Positions 33,526 through 44,045 of a DNA stretch of 64,000 nucleotides are shown here, one piece after another. Each line of letters starts with the position of its first letter. Position 1 is the first letter of the stretch. The stretch comes from Zasmidium citrigriseum. Its lineage: Eukaryota > Ascomycota > Dothideomycetes > Mycosphaerellales > Mycosphaerellaceae. The notes under the pieces are model-generated. The model was not told the DNA's origin, did no database searches, and saw nothing but the letters and a program-made list of their open reading frames with translations. Location of the stretch: positions 496,001 to 560,000 of the forward strand of contig NHNW01000001.1 of NCBI GenBank assembly GCA_002786025.1, read 5' to 3'. The translations under genes were made by a program, and so were the position numbers.

Positions 33526-35283
33526 ATGCTTGATCAGATGCCTCCTGAAGTCGTCACTCGAATATGCGAATACGCATGCAAGAACGACTTGAAAACTCTT
33601 CTCCAAGTTTCCAAAAGGTGTCACAAGCTAGCTGCGGCTGTTCTTTACCGCAGCATCTCCATTCACTTGGACTATTTACAAACCTCAGTTACGCGATGGA
33701 CGAACCACCTGGACCGCAGGAAGTCATGGGAAGCGCCTCGATGTGTCGTGATCAAGGACTCGTGGAGCTTTCCATCAGTGGAAAGCCAGGGTCCCATCAG
33801 GTCTGGAGATGAAGGGTTTCGTGCGCCGATGACTCGAGCATCGAAACCGCGCCAGACGGGCTCGCAAGCAGCTCCCTTAATCGCTTTCCTTCGCAAACTC
33901 TCCTCGCTAGGCACGCTCATCTGGTACAGCGACGCATTGCCCGCGCCGAGCTTGGCACTTTCGTTGCGGAACGAGCTCTTCGGGTGCAAAGTCCACTTGA
34001 GAGCGTTTTCTGTGCGTCCTTGTGACTCGGAGCTGGAACATGTGCAGTCGCTTGCGACCTTGCCTAATCTTCGCAGCATCTGGTTTCAAGAAACGCGTAG
34101 GGTCCACTTGCAAGAACTTATACAAAGAGTCGTAAAATCTCGCAGGACAGACCTGAAAGAGGTACGAATGTTTCACTATTTGATTCCAGAACAGCCCTAT
34201 GCAGAATCAAGTCCTCTTTCATGCGACGATCCAAGCTTCAGAGAGTTCGATCAAAATCAACTTGGTCGGCTGCGTTCTCTGCAACTTGCTGGGCAAGGAG
34301 GTGGACTTCCCGACTTGCGGAGCTGGACTCGCTGTACGGATGTCTCATATCTGCGGCAGCTGAGCCTAGAAATCAGCATAACACACGCGGGCCTAGACAT
34401 GTTACTGGAACTTCAGCTAAGCTCACTCGAAAGTCTGGCCATTAATCTCGATCAGAACGACTCGAGTGATCAGTACCACACGACCTTGCAAACATTCCTG
34501 TGCGGTATACGCCCACTTTCCCGGTTACGCTTGACAGGAGATTGTGAGAGTGCACATCTCAAGGCAATTCTGGATCACCAGGGCGCAGCCTTGCGCACAC
34601 TGTATCTAGTGCCCTCCGGTGGCAAGGCCGGGAACCACTTCATCTTTAGCGCAAGCACAATTGGTCTTGTGACAGAGACATGCAAAGATCTAGTCGAACT
34701 GGGCATTACTATGCGACGTCAGTGGAGCGTCTCTGGCGAGGATGTCGCAGTGCTGAAGGCAATCGGCCGCTTGCCCTATCTTTCTGACCTCGACCTCATC
34801 TTTTATCCATCAGGTTTCGACTCGGGGACACGCGCGGTAATGGAGTCTACCACCGACTTTGAGCATCCCATTCGAGACACTATGATCAATTCGGCCATTG
34901 ATATCAATTTGGCTAAGGCGGTCTTCGAAACAATATTGTCATCAACAACGAGCAACAGTTCAAGGGATGATGCGGCCTCCCATCTGAATACCTCACGACC
35001 TCGCTGCATGTCTCTCGCAGCAACAGACCCTGCTTACTTCAACGAGGATCTGGACTTCGACCTGGAGAATGTGGTGAGAGAAGTCGGAAGAAGGTGGGTT
35101 GTGAGGCGGCAGTCGAATGGAGCAGATCTTCAGGCACAGAGGGACGAATTAGAGAGCGACGTTTGGGAGCCTCCTGAGGTACTGGGCTTGCAGATTGAGC
35201 CTATCTTGAGGACGATATGGCCTGACAAGGGTGGAGACTGGTTTCATGAATGGGAGGCATTCCCTCTCAAAGCAGTGGAATGA
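33526..35283 (+). CDS. F-box protein
   Basis: This intronless gene encodes 585 residues from the ATG at 33526. An in-frame, non-ATG-led extension upstream looks unlike protein. An F-box lies at residues 4-48 (QMPPEVVTRICEYACKNDL, then LLQVSKRCHKLAAAVLYRSI). This motif recruits Skp1 of SCF ubiquitin ligases. The remainder has irregular leucine-rich stretches (LRSLQLAGQG, LRQLSLEISI, LSRLRLTGDC), so it may select substrates through an LRR-like fold. The target is unknown. The tail is acidic. Confidence 0.82.
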   Translation: MLDQMPPEVVTRICEYACKNDLKTLLQVSKRCHKLAAAVLYRSISIHLDYLQTSVTRWTNHLDRRKSWEAPRCVVIKDSWSFPSVESQGPIRSGDEGFRAPMTRASKPRQTGSQAAPLIAFLRKLSSLGTLIWYSDALPAPSLALSLRNELFGCKVHLRAFSVRPCDSELEHVQSLATLPNLRSIWFQETRRVHLQELIQRVVKSRRTDLKEVRMFHYLIPEQPYAESSPLSCDDPSFREFDQNQLGRLRSLQLAGQGGGLPDLRSWTRCTDVSYLRQLSLEISITHAGLDMLLELQLSSLESLAINLDQNDSSDQYHTTLQTFLCGIRPLSRLRLTGDCESAHLKAILDHQGAALRTLYLVPSGGKAGNHFIFSASTIGLVTETCKDLVELGITMRRQWSVSGEDVAVLKAIGRLPYLSDLDLIFYPSGFDSGTRAVMESTTDFEHPIRDTMINSAIDINLAKAVFETILSSTTSNSSRDDAASHLNTSRPRCMSLAATDPAYFNEDLDFDLENVVREVGRRWVVRRQSNGADLQAQRDELESDVWEPPEVLGLQIEPILRTIWPDKGGDWFHEWEAFPLKAVE

Positions 35284-35654
35284 GGACTTGCGTCGGAGAC
35301 TGTGGATACAACATTGCAACGCTCTGCAGACATACAGCATTCGCGACCTTGATCAAGAAGTCATCTCCCACCACAAGCATTATGTCTTTTTCACAACAAG
35401 GTAAGAACAATCCCTGAGCCGACAAGAACAACGAGTAGGTCGGTGCCGACAGTTTTGTCGCCGTGAGGCTGATGGGGGAGGAGGGAGGGAGGGAAGAAAA
35501 ATAGGATGCGATGGGCACAGGTGAAAGAGATGATGCTATTACTGTAGTAGAAGAAGGTGGAGGTGAGGTCATTCCATTTCCGCCCCCACCCAACCTCCCC
35601 TCCAAAACTTCGCACCAACACAACACAATCACCTTTCTCTCAATACATCCCACA
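35284..35654 (+). promoter_or_regulatory. Methyltransferase upstream region with copy 2 of the 42-bp element
   Basis: This 371-bp stretch separates the F-box stop from the methyltransferase start. It contains the second copy of the 42-bp repeat, which ends 60 bp before the ATG at 35655. Frames on the opposite strand through here show no protein character. Confidence 0.5.
35553..35594 (+). repeat. 42-bp promoter-like repeat, copy 2
   Basis: It differs from copy 1 at one base (GGTGGAGGTG against GGTGGAAGTG). The following 60 bp are also loosely similar in both places (C- and A-rich, CACCAACAC). Its place just upstream of the methyltransferase start suggests a core promoter or transcription start element. 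Confidence 0.85.
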
Positions 35655-36903
35655 ATGCCTCGCATCCCACAAAAACCCCAGACCGAAAACTCCACAACCT
35701 TCGACCCGGACACCTTCTTCTCATCCTGGAGCAAAGACGAGTCCCAACCCTTCCTCTACCGCAACGACTTCCGCAAATTCATCCTCCATGCCTTCGGCCT
35801 CAGCTTCCGCGACGACTACCCCTACAAAGCCACCGCCGAAGTGACCCTGCTGCAAGCCCAGACATACCTCGAGTTCGGCGCCCAGGGAGGTCTACACGCG
35901 TGGTATAGAGACGATAAGAACGAAGCGGTAAGTCCATCAATCTTATGAGATAACGTTGGAGTCTTATATGAGAGGGACAGTCCTAAACGTTGTGTTTCGG
36001 GATGATATAGAGACCGAGCCCGACGGCGACCGATATCGCCGCGTATACGGATGTATTTCGATCGAACACAGTCACGAGTAAAGCGTTGACGGCGCTGGGC
36101 GCGAATGCGAAGAAAGAGAGTGTGAGGGCCGATGTTGCCAAACACCTACAAGCACACTACGCACCGCCTGAGGCATCACGGGGTCTGGTGGTGAACAAGA
36201 GCAAGAACCACATCAATCCCTACTTCGACGTCTGGGCCTGGTCGAACCAGAACCTCGAATGGGGCGGTCCAGAAGAGCGGACAGCACAAGTCAAAATCAG
36301 CCATGCCATCCTCCCAATCCTATACCATCACTTCGGATGCGTGTGTCCGTCGTATGAGGCGCTGTCGTATATCCAGCAGGTGGCCAAGGGGCGGACTGTG
36401 TTGGATTTGGGGAGCGGGAATGGGTATTGGACGTATATGCTGAGGCGGTTTGAGACGAATCCGAAGAAGAGGTTGAGTGTTACGGCGGTTGATAATGGGA
36501 TGAGTGAGTGGAGGACTATGTGGATTGGGGATACGGTTGAGGCGGATGGGGAGAAGTGGTTGAGGCAGCATGACGGGGGCAAGGAGGATGTGTTGCTTTT
36601 GGTGTATCCGGTTGTAGGGGGTGAGTTTACGGAGAAGATGTTGAAGGCCTATCGTAAGTACAGGCAATAGTCTGTGATGCTGAGACGGCGACTAATAATG
36701 TCTTTGTAGGTGGCACGACGATCATCTCAGCCGGAGCACAGAATACCAGTGGTTTCACTGCGTTCGCGAAGGAGACCATTGCAGATTGGATTGCGAGGGA
36801 GATGCCAGATTGGGAGAAGGTATTGCAGATTCCTTTGCCCTCTTTTGCGGGTAAGGATGAGGCCCTGTTTATCTTTGAGAAGAAGAGCCCTGGTACCACT
36901 TAG
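35655..36903 (+). CDS. SAM-dependent methyltransferase-like protein
   Basis: Three exons (35655-35927, 36011-36653, 36710-36903) encode 369 residues. Introns are 83 and 56 nt with gtaagt donors. Class I methyltransferase motif I is clear near residues 218-230 (TVLDLGSGNGYWT), followed by an acidic residue after a hydrophobic strand (VTAVDNGM). The N-terminal 90 residues (FFSSWSKDESQPFLYRNDF) form an extra domain I do not recognise. There is no signal peptide. The substrate is unknown. Codon usage changes from C-ending (exon 1) to strongly G/T-ending (after about 36380). Confidence 0.82.
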
Positions 36904-37149
36904 GACGTGCAATGAGAACAAGATGATCAGTCATTCCATCAGACTGATTGATTATCGATACTCGGCAATTCTATCGATCGGATCTCCATTCTAGCTTGGT
37001 GGTCCAGGCCAGTCGACAACTAATTGAGAGCACGAGAAACGTGAGAAGAGATCTAGAGAAAAGAACATCTGTGAGGCATTCAATCGCCCTATACTGATGA
37101 TGAGGGTATATCTGTGAAAACACTCGAATCGCATGCTCACATTCTCAAC

Positions 37150-38464
37150 CTAGGCCACCAGAAACCAGTACAGCTGGTCGCCATCATCCTCGGTGAGGCC
37201 CATCCGCAGCTTACCAAACATCCTCGCCTCGACCTCCTCACCCGCCTTCAACTTCCTCCAATCGCCCAGGTACTCGAGCCAGTTCTCGTTGGTTGCCTCC
37301 CCAGCGACCTGTCTCTTCTGCTCGCCCACGCGCTTCGGATCCACCTCACCATCCTCATGTTTCTGCATGAACTCGAAGAAGGCATCGGTGTACGCCTTCA
37401 AGTGGTACTGGCAGAAGTCGGCGAAAGCCTCCACGTCAGCAGCGGAGAGCGCTTGCTTGTCCTCGCGCATGATGTAGACGGTGCCGATGTTCCCCTCCCA
37501 ACGCGCAGGCGAGCGGCCGAAGCTTGCTTCGTCGTGCGCATGGTCCAGGACTTCGAAGCGGGAAAGGACGGTGAGGGTGGTGTCGGTGCCCACGTGCATG
37601 CAGGAGACAGGGTTGGTGAGGTGCTCCTTGACCTCTGGCCAGCGAGCTTCTTGGGGTGCCTTCCAGGTGAGGAGAGGCGTGCCAATTGCGCTTGAGACGG
37701 CAGCGACTTCGGCCTTGCCGTCGAGGAAGAAGGGGTGCATGGGCGGGAGTCTCACCGCCTTGTACGCACTGGCCGCGTTGGTGAGGGCCAGCTCGCCGGG
37801 ACAGGAGATCTTCACGGCGGGGACTTTCTCGCCGGCGCAGAGTCTCCGCTGGACGTGCGCGGTCTTGTGGTTCTCGTAGTCGATGAAGAAGGCCACGAGA
37901 TCGCTGCAGGCGAGGAGGTCGATATCCTGCATGGTCTCGGGAGTTCCGTCCCAGTCCTTTGGTCCAACAACGGCGACAAGTGGACCACGCCACTTGAAGG
38001 CGTTGCGACCGGCGCAGACTGCATTCACGGCATCGTTGTAGTTGTGATACTTGCTGGTGTGCCAGGTGTCGTAGTACATTACGAGGTCGCGGCCGAGTCC
38101 CGCTCCGGTGATCTTGTTGGTGAAGATTTTCTCCCCGAGCTTCTCTGGGGCGTCGCCGAAGATCTCCTTCTGGTCGGTGATGGCGCCTTCGAGCCACTGG
38201 AAGGCGGGCTTGTCGCCGGAGGGAGGTAAGACCACGGTGAGGCGGTGAGCGGGCGAAGGCCGCGCGGAGACGTTCTGGGAGGCGAGGCAGAAGTGCTTGT
38301 GGAAGTCCAAGTCGGCGACCTGGCACTCGCGGGAGCAGTACTGGAGGAGGCGTTAGCGCCTAGGTGGCGTGGAGTGTGATGATAGTACTTACCCTGATCT
38401 TCTTGCAGTCGGTGCAAGTGAAGGTGCCTGGCTCGAGGCACGACGGGCAGCGAGTTGAAGACAT
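37150..38464 (-). CDS. MYND zinc-finger protein (paralogue 2)
   Basis: Two exons (38393-38464 and 37150-38340) encode 420 residues. Exon 1 supplies CPSC..CTDC. Exon 2 starts YCSREC and continues HKHFC, completing the MYND finger. The intron (38341-38392, gtaagt..ccag) sits at the same codon boundary as intron 1 of paralogue 1. The rest shares short blocks with paralogue 1, such as LLACSDLVAFFIDY and RMGLTEDDGDQL, and the total length is identical. The second intron of paralogue 1 is absent here. It probably acts through protein-protein contacts; the partner is unknown. Confidence 0.88.
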
Positions 38465-39751
38465 GTTGGTGACTTCGAGGTGATGGATCTGTTAAGAAGA
38501 AGGTCAGTATCTTGCGACTCGATCCCCGCTGGAACGAGTGGCCTCAAGCCTGCTATGGACTCGATGGCTAGCGTGGTCGCTGAGTCGATGTCGGAGAGAG
38601 TGGCGATGTTACTTACAACGATTTTGAAGTTGTTATAGCAGTCGAGGGCGTGGTTTGTGTCTGCTTGGTGGTGTCGAAAGTGTTGTTTCGAGGCAGAGGT
38701 TAGGGTGGAAGAAAGAGAAGCTAGCGGAATTTCAGAAGATGAACGACCGTGCGGCAGCATCCGTTCTCCCCACGGGCCACTCATTCACTGCATGTCTTGC
38801 TTGCTAAATTTTTCAGTGTTCAGCGAATATACTCATTCTGCTTCAACGATTATACAAAGTCGACAGATCTTGGATGATCTTGCGAAGTATATTGCGAGGG
38901 CAAGGCCCGTAGAGGAGGCCTGAGCTGGATGTCCACGACGCTGGATCGGCCGCGAAGATACGAGGTACTCCTGCTGCCTCGTCGGCGGTCTTCGATACTC
39001 CAGGAGTCACTGCTCTAGCTGTTCCTATGCAGAAAGTGTTCCTTTGACGAAGCATGTCTCCAGATCCGGCGGCCACGCGTGAGAACGCTGAGTTGGAGCC
39101 TGCACCGTCTGCCTGGGTACAACAGAGACTCTGAAGAGCCCGCAACGATCGAGACCCATGCCGGAACCACGCTCTTTCTCCTCAGATTGATTCTACTCGT
39201 TTCTTGCGGTATAGTCGATTGTGCAGCATCGTGCTGGTTTGGACGGCCTGATCAGACGAGGTCAGGCTGACAGACAATTCGTAAGATCTTTATATTACAG
39301 AACGCAGTCTCAGGCAGCAATTGCGGCCTAAGACAGAATGCAATGGTAAAGATGGGCACAACTAGAAGATGGTCGAGAGGAGGTGAAGTCGAAATTCACG
39401 GAAGGACCACGAGACGGTCCACTTTTTCCTCGCGTCGAGGTTGCAGCCACATCGCGACAACGATATCGAAACGCAGCTCTTACTCTGAACATAATCGTGC
39501 ATTTTATGCCATCCATCATCAACGCGTAAAAGACATCAATATATTGAAACGTCTCTTGCATGTCGAACTGAATGATCGTCAAGAGAGCCTCAGGATATTT
39601 CCTCCTCGTGACAGACGCGACCTCGGCTAAGGTTCAACACGGCACTGAGGGGGCACAGTTGGTTTGGCAGCAACGATGACCTCAGCCTCCCTCGACAGCT
39701 AAGTGAACTCACGTCTCTATCATTTCCGCTATTCCCGGACCCATCACCACG
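38465..39751. promoter_or_regulatory. Divergent intergenic region
   Basis: This 1.3-kb stretch contains promoters of the MYND paralogue 2 (minus) and the Zn2Cys6 factor (plus). Short frames at 38389-38784 and 38843-39145 lack coding character. I see no repeat or RNA gene. Confidence 0.4.
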
Positions 39752-41770
39752 ATGCAGGTGTCACAACAGGCCTCCGAGCCTCCTGCAGGTGTCAGTGGCA
39801 TCACCGTCAGCCCATCCGTGCCCAATAACGATCGCGGAGTCCTGAACGGCACAGGCCACGGCAATACTCATCATGCCGGACCGCTTACTTCACCTGCTCC
39901 TCCAACCACCAATACCACTGGCAATGGCGAGCAAATCCGATTAAAGCCCAAGCAGAAGCGGAATAAGCCTACTCTGTCCTGTCTGGAATGCGTCGAGAGG
40001 AAGACCAAGTGCGACAGAGGGAGGCCATGTCTGGCATGCGTCAAACGGCAGTCGACATGTGAGTATACCGCCGTTGCAAACCTCATTGCTTCTGCGGATC
40101 GCAAGAATGGCACTAGCAAGGCCCGATATGTCACGAAGCCGTCCAGCAAGATCCGGAAGACGAGCATAAGCGTGACTTCACCCTCCACGACTTTGACCTC
40201 GCCCTCGGTCACGGACAATGGCTGGCCGAATATCGACAGACCGAAGCCTCGAGCCCTGTCTTCCTCGGTGTCGAAAGGCGGATCACCTTACCTCTTTTCC
40301 AACGTGCCTTACTCACAGAGCTCGCCCAGCAATGTGTTCGGCGTGGGATCACAGCATCCATTTTCGAATTACTGGACATGTCAAGGTGGCCTGCCCGAAG
40401 TCATCACAGTTCTACCGAGTAAGGAACAAGCCGATATGTTGATTGCCAAGTACTTCGAGTGCGTGGATCCGGTCTATCCATTCATCCACCGAAGGACATT
40501 CTACTCCGACTACGAGCTTTTCTGGGCCTTGCCACAGGAAGAGAAAGGCAATACTGATGCCTCTCTGATAGCGCTACATTACGCCATGTACGCACTCGGA
40601 ACACAATTCATGCAATTTCCTGCGTACGAGGAGCGATCGCAAACTGCCGAGTTCTACTGCTCTGCGGCGAATCAAGCACTTCGAGTGTATTCGTACCTCA
40701 ACCGAACGTCCATGCGAGCGATACAGGCCATGCTTCTCATGGCGTACTTCTTGATGAACGATAATCACGCCTCGGATGCGTACGCCTGGGCCGGTATCCA
40801 TCTTCGACAATCGTATGCATTAAGATTACATCGAGATCCTGAAATCGTTGTACCCGATGCATCAGTCTTGGAAAAGCAGCAGCGACGGAAACTGTGGCAA
40901 GCCGTCTTCTTCCAGGATACCTTCTTGACGATTCTACTCAAGCTCCCGCCAACCGCCACCCACAGCGATGTCCCAGTCGAATCGTTAGCGGACGAGAACG
41001 AGCTCAGCAACGACGGGGTTGACATTGACCTCGGAGCTCATCGAGTAGAAAACCTGATGAGCATCAACGTGATAGCACCGCAAATGACCCAACCACCACC
41101 GCCACCTCAACCTCACCACATGATCGATCCAGCAACGACCAAAACCGACATCGCATACATGCGAAGTATGTGGCACCTTGGCAATCTGGTCCAGGAAAAC
41201 CTCGCATCGCCGCTCTCACTATCCCTACCCATAGCCAACAGCCCGCGGCACAAAGACACCCTCGTGGCGGCCTTCAAACGCCTCTACAAGTCCTTCCCCT
41301 CCTTCCTCACCATCCTCGACTACACCGTCCTCCAACAACAAGCCATCAACCACCCCCGCCAAGTCCGGCAGAACCTCTTCCTGACCTCCAACTACTTCCA
41401 CTGCCTGATGCTCCTCCAAGCCTCCGAAAACACCGAAGCAAGCGTCGAACCCAACATCAAAGCCGCAGTCGAAGCCGCGCACGAAGCCCTCTGCGCCTTC
41501 TTTAAACTCTGGGGCCTCTTCGAAATTGAGGCCGGTGTGTGGTGGGTGTTTCAACATCGTGCGTTCGAGGAGAGTCTTTTGATTGCGAATTTTCTGGCGC
41601 TGCCGCGGCCGGAAGGGCAGCAGGAGGACGGGGATGAGGCAATTTATGCGAGTGGGAAGGAGGATGTGAGGCGAATGTTGCAGATTATGGAGCATTATGG
41701 GGGAAATTTGGAGATGCATAAGACGAGGAAGGAGGTGTTGAGTGAGGCGTTGGAGAGGATTGTTGTTTGA
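39752..41770 (+). CDS. Zn2Cys6 binuclear-cluster transcription factor
   Basis: This intronless gene encodes 672 residues. The DNA-binding cluster has C77, C80, C87, C93, C96 and C103 in C-x2-C-x6-C-x5-C-x2-C-x6-C spacing, preceded by a basic stretch (KPKQKRNK). A fungal-specific regulator domain (PF04082 type) spans about residues 230-430 (YFECVDPVYPFIHRRTF; LLMAYFLMNDNHASDAYAWAG). It is nuclear and probably regulates transcription; targets are not evident. The last 80 codons change abruptly to G/T-ending codons after about 41515. Confidence 0.92.
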   Translation: MQVSQQASEPPAGVSGITVSPSVPNNDRGVLNGTGHGNTHHAGPLTSPAPPTTNTTGNGEQIRLKPKQKRNKPTLSCLECVERKTKCDRGRPCLACVKRQSTCEYTAVANLIASADRKNGTSKARYVTKPSSKIRKTSISVTSPSTTLTSPSVTDNGWPNIDRPKPRALSSSVSKGGSPYLFSNVPYSQSSPSNVFGVGSQHPFSNYWTCQGGLPEVITVLPSKEQADMLIAKYFECVDPVYPFIHRRTFYSDYELFWALPQEEKGNTDASLIALHYAMYALGTQFMQFPAYEERSQTAEFYCSAANQALRVYSYLNRTSMRAIQAMLLMAYFLMNDNHASDAYAWAGIHLRQSYALRLHRDPEIVVPDASVLEKQQRRKLWQAVFFQDTFLTILLKLPPTATHSDVPVESLADENELSNDGVDIDLGAHRVENLMSINVIAPQMTQPPPPPQPHHMIDPATTKTDIAYMRSMWHLGNLVQENLASPLSLSLPIANSPRHKDTLVAAFKRLYKSFPSFLTILDYTVLQQQAINHPRQVRQNLFLTSNYFHCLMLLQASENTEASVEPNIKAAVEAAHEALCAFFKLWGLFEIEAGVWWVFQHRAFEESLLIANFLALPRPEGQQEDGDEAIYASGKEDVRRMLQIMEHYGGNLEMHKTRKEVLSEALERIVV

Positions 41771-42278
41771 TGCTGATGATCTTGATGATGGGAGGGGGCG
41801 TTGGTGTTGACGAACTGGATTGAAGGGTAGGCAAAATGTTGGAACTCGATGATGATCATGATATCAAGGGATGTGTATAGCTCACGTTGAACTGCAGGAG
41901 GCGGATGCCTGACCTTGGAAAGCGATTGTTCTGCCATGTACAGCGTGGAGTGAAGTCCAGACAAGCACTTCAGCTCCTGTTTACCTCATACCATCCTTCC
42001 ACTTGCGGCCGGGAGGAGCTGCCTCGGCATCGTAGCGTCCAGTATCGAGAACATAGGGCTTCCCCCATGCTTAAAGATACTTGCTTCTTGAGAAACAAGG
42101 ATACAGACTCACGCATCCTACCACCATAGCCGAAGCCGTCCTAGGATCTAGGGTTGATTCCCAAGCAGGTAAAAGCTCACAAGCAAGGCCTTCAAATACA
42201 TATCAGCCTTCATCTTCCACTTCCTTTCAACAACCCAAAACAAATCCCCAACCTCAAATCAACCACACATCGTCAGAC
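41771..42278. other. Intergenic region
   Basis: This 508-bp stretch lies between two plus-strand genes. A CA-rich segment (about 42190-42270) directly before 42279 looks like the leader of the SnoaL-like gene. An in-frame ATG at 42081 would extend that gene by 66 low-complexity residues and I reject it as the start. Confidence 0.4.
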
Positions 42279-42829
42279 ATGCCCCTCACAGCCCTCGCCG
42301 TCCCCCTCCCCCTAACCCCCTCAACCCTCGCCTCCCACCCCGCCCTCCAATTCTACTCCATCTACGGCCAAAAGTTTCCCAAAACACCAGATCAATGGGA
42401 GACGCAACCGTTCGATGAACTCTACGCTGAAGACTGTCGGACGATCAAGACCGATAATGAGGTTATTGAGGGTGGGAGGGCGAGCTGGGACAACTTCCGA
42501 AGACTCTGTTCGTCATTCTATCATTCTCAAGCTAAGAAGGTGTTGTTGACGGATGTATAGATTCATCGTTTCCTAACCCGGAGCGGGAAATACTATCTTT
42601 GATCGTCGTGACAGATCATGAGACAGGAACGCATAGGATCCATGCTGAGTTTCTGACGAAGTTGGCTGTTGATGGGGGGAAGGAGGTTGTAGAGTTACCG
42701 CAGAGTTTCGTATACACGCTTGGAAAGGCGGATGCTGGAAAAGGGACGTTGGGGTTGCAGATCAGGGAGTTGAGGAATTATTATGATTTGGGAGTCTGGG
42801 AGAGGGCAGCTTCGATGAGGAAACAGTAG
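42279..42829 (+). CDS. SnoaL/NTF2-like fold protein, unknown role
   Basis: Two exons (42279-42507, 42561-42829) encode 165 residues. The intron has the less usual donor gttcgt and the acceptor gtatag; splicing joins NFRRL to YSSFPNPEREIL. The layout suggests a SnoaL/NTF2-like cone: an early helix (ALQFYSIYGQKF), YAEDCRTIKTDNEVIEG, then strands VVTDHETGTHRIHAEFL and QSFVYTLGK. The fold call is from pattern, not a signature. There is no signal peptide. A host of small fungal proteins of this kind have no known function. Confidence 0.72.
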
Positions 42830-42920
42830 GAGTTTATTCTCAAGGTGTTGTCTGAACGTCGCTTCGTTTCTGTCTCTATGTGTTGTATTGTATCGTTGGC
42901 CCCCGCGAGATGGGATGCGT

Positions 42921-44045
42921 TTACTTCTCGTCGACGTCGGTGCTCTCTGGTAAAATTGTCAGTCCAGCATTCTACGCAAGCTCAAGAATGGTATTACTTA
43001 CTGCTCAGCTTCTCGTACTTGGGATACAGCTCCGAGTACTGCTGGATCTTGTCCATCATGCCCTGGTATGCATCACTTCCGATGCAGATTCGGAGTGGCG
43101 GGTCTTCCATCTTTGCGATGTCCCAGAAAGCTCTTGCACCCTGTGAATAGACCTAATTAGCAGTGGACATGTGATGGCATTGCCGGTAAGTGCTCACCTT
43201 GACAGGGTCGCCGACTTGAGTGCCATGGCGCTTGCCCATCGTCTCTTCGGCGTTGATGTGATCGTACGCCGGCTCCTTCTGCGCACCAAACTCCATCGAC
43301 CTACCCGCCCAATCCGTCCTGAATCCACCGGGTTCAATGTTCGTGAGCTTGATGTTCCTATTCCCACAGTCAGTACAACCTTCCCACCTCAGCGCCTACC
43401 AAACAGACAACTCACCACTCCGGCTTCAGCTCCTTACTAAGAGCCTCCGTGAACCCTTCCACGGCCCACTTACTCGCACAGTAGATAGTGAAAGTCGGCA
43501 CGCCCCTCTGCCCGCCAATACTCGTAATCTGCTGGATCTTGCCACCGCAAGGCTTGTTCACCTCGCGCATGATCTTCAGCGCGCGACGCGTGACTTTGAG
43601 GAGGCCGAAGAAGTTGACTTCCATTTGCTTGCGGCATTGCTCTTCGGTTAGGGACTCGAATTCGCCTGAAAGACCGTAGCCGGCGTTGTTGCAGACGACG
43701 TCGATGCGACCGAATTGCGCGAGGGCGGCGTCGAAGGCTTTGTGGACGGAGCTGCGGTGGGGATTAGGAAAGTGATTTGAGGGAGGGACTGAGTCGTATT
43801 TTACGAATCATCGGTTACGTCGAGGTCGACGGCGAGGTAGTTATCCTTAGTCGTGCCATCGAACTTCAGTTTGGAGGAGTTGCGGGCGGTGGCGACGACT
43901 TTATCGCCTTCAGCAAGGCATTTCTTGACGAGTTCGTAGCCGAAGCTGTAGTAGAATAATCAGCAAGAGGTAGTGACAGTGAAGTTGCAAATGAAATGTC
44001 GTACCCGGTCGAAGTGCCAGTGATGAAAAAGACTTGCGGCGCCAT
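42921..44045 (-). CDS. Short-chain dehydrogenase/reductase, six exons
   Basis: I resolve six exons: 44005-44045, 43805-43945, 43416-43751, 43198-43357, 43002-43140 and 42921-42946, giving 280 residues. All five introns are 53-59 nt with GT..AG ends. The cofactor motif TGTSTGFG is at residues 9-16, split by intron 1. NNAGYG follows, TSIGG supplies the catalytic Ser, and YCASK is the active-site YxxxK. The 26-nt last exon adds STDVDEK before the stop; reading through instead would end after two codons. It is a classical cytosolic SDR; the substrate is unknown. Confidence 0.9.

Noticed and set aside
36320..36667. Minus-strand frame opposite the methyltransferase
   Set aside because: Antisense shadow of the G-rich methyltransferase exon.
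37436..38326. 296-codon minus-strand frame
   Set aside because: It is an alternate frame of MYND paralogue 2, extremely Arg-rich, typical of a shadow in GC-rich coding DNA.
42081..42278. Upstream in-frame start for the SnoaL-like gene
   Set aside because: It adds 66 low-complexity residues and lies in leader-like CA-rich sequence; the ATG at 42279 has a better context.
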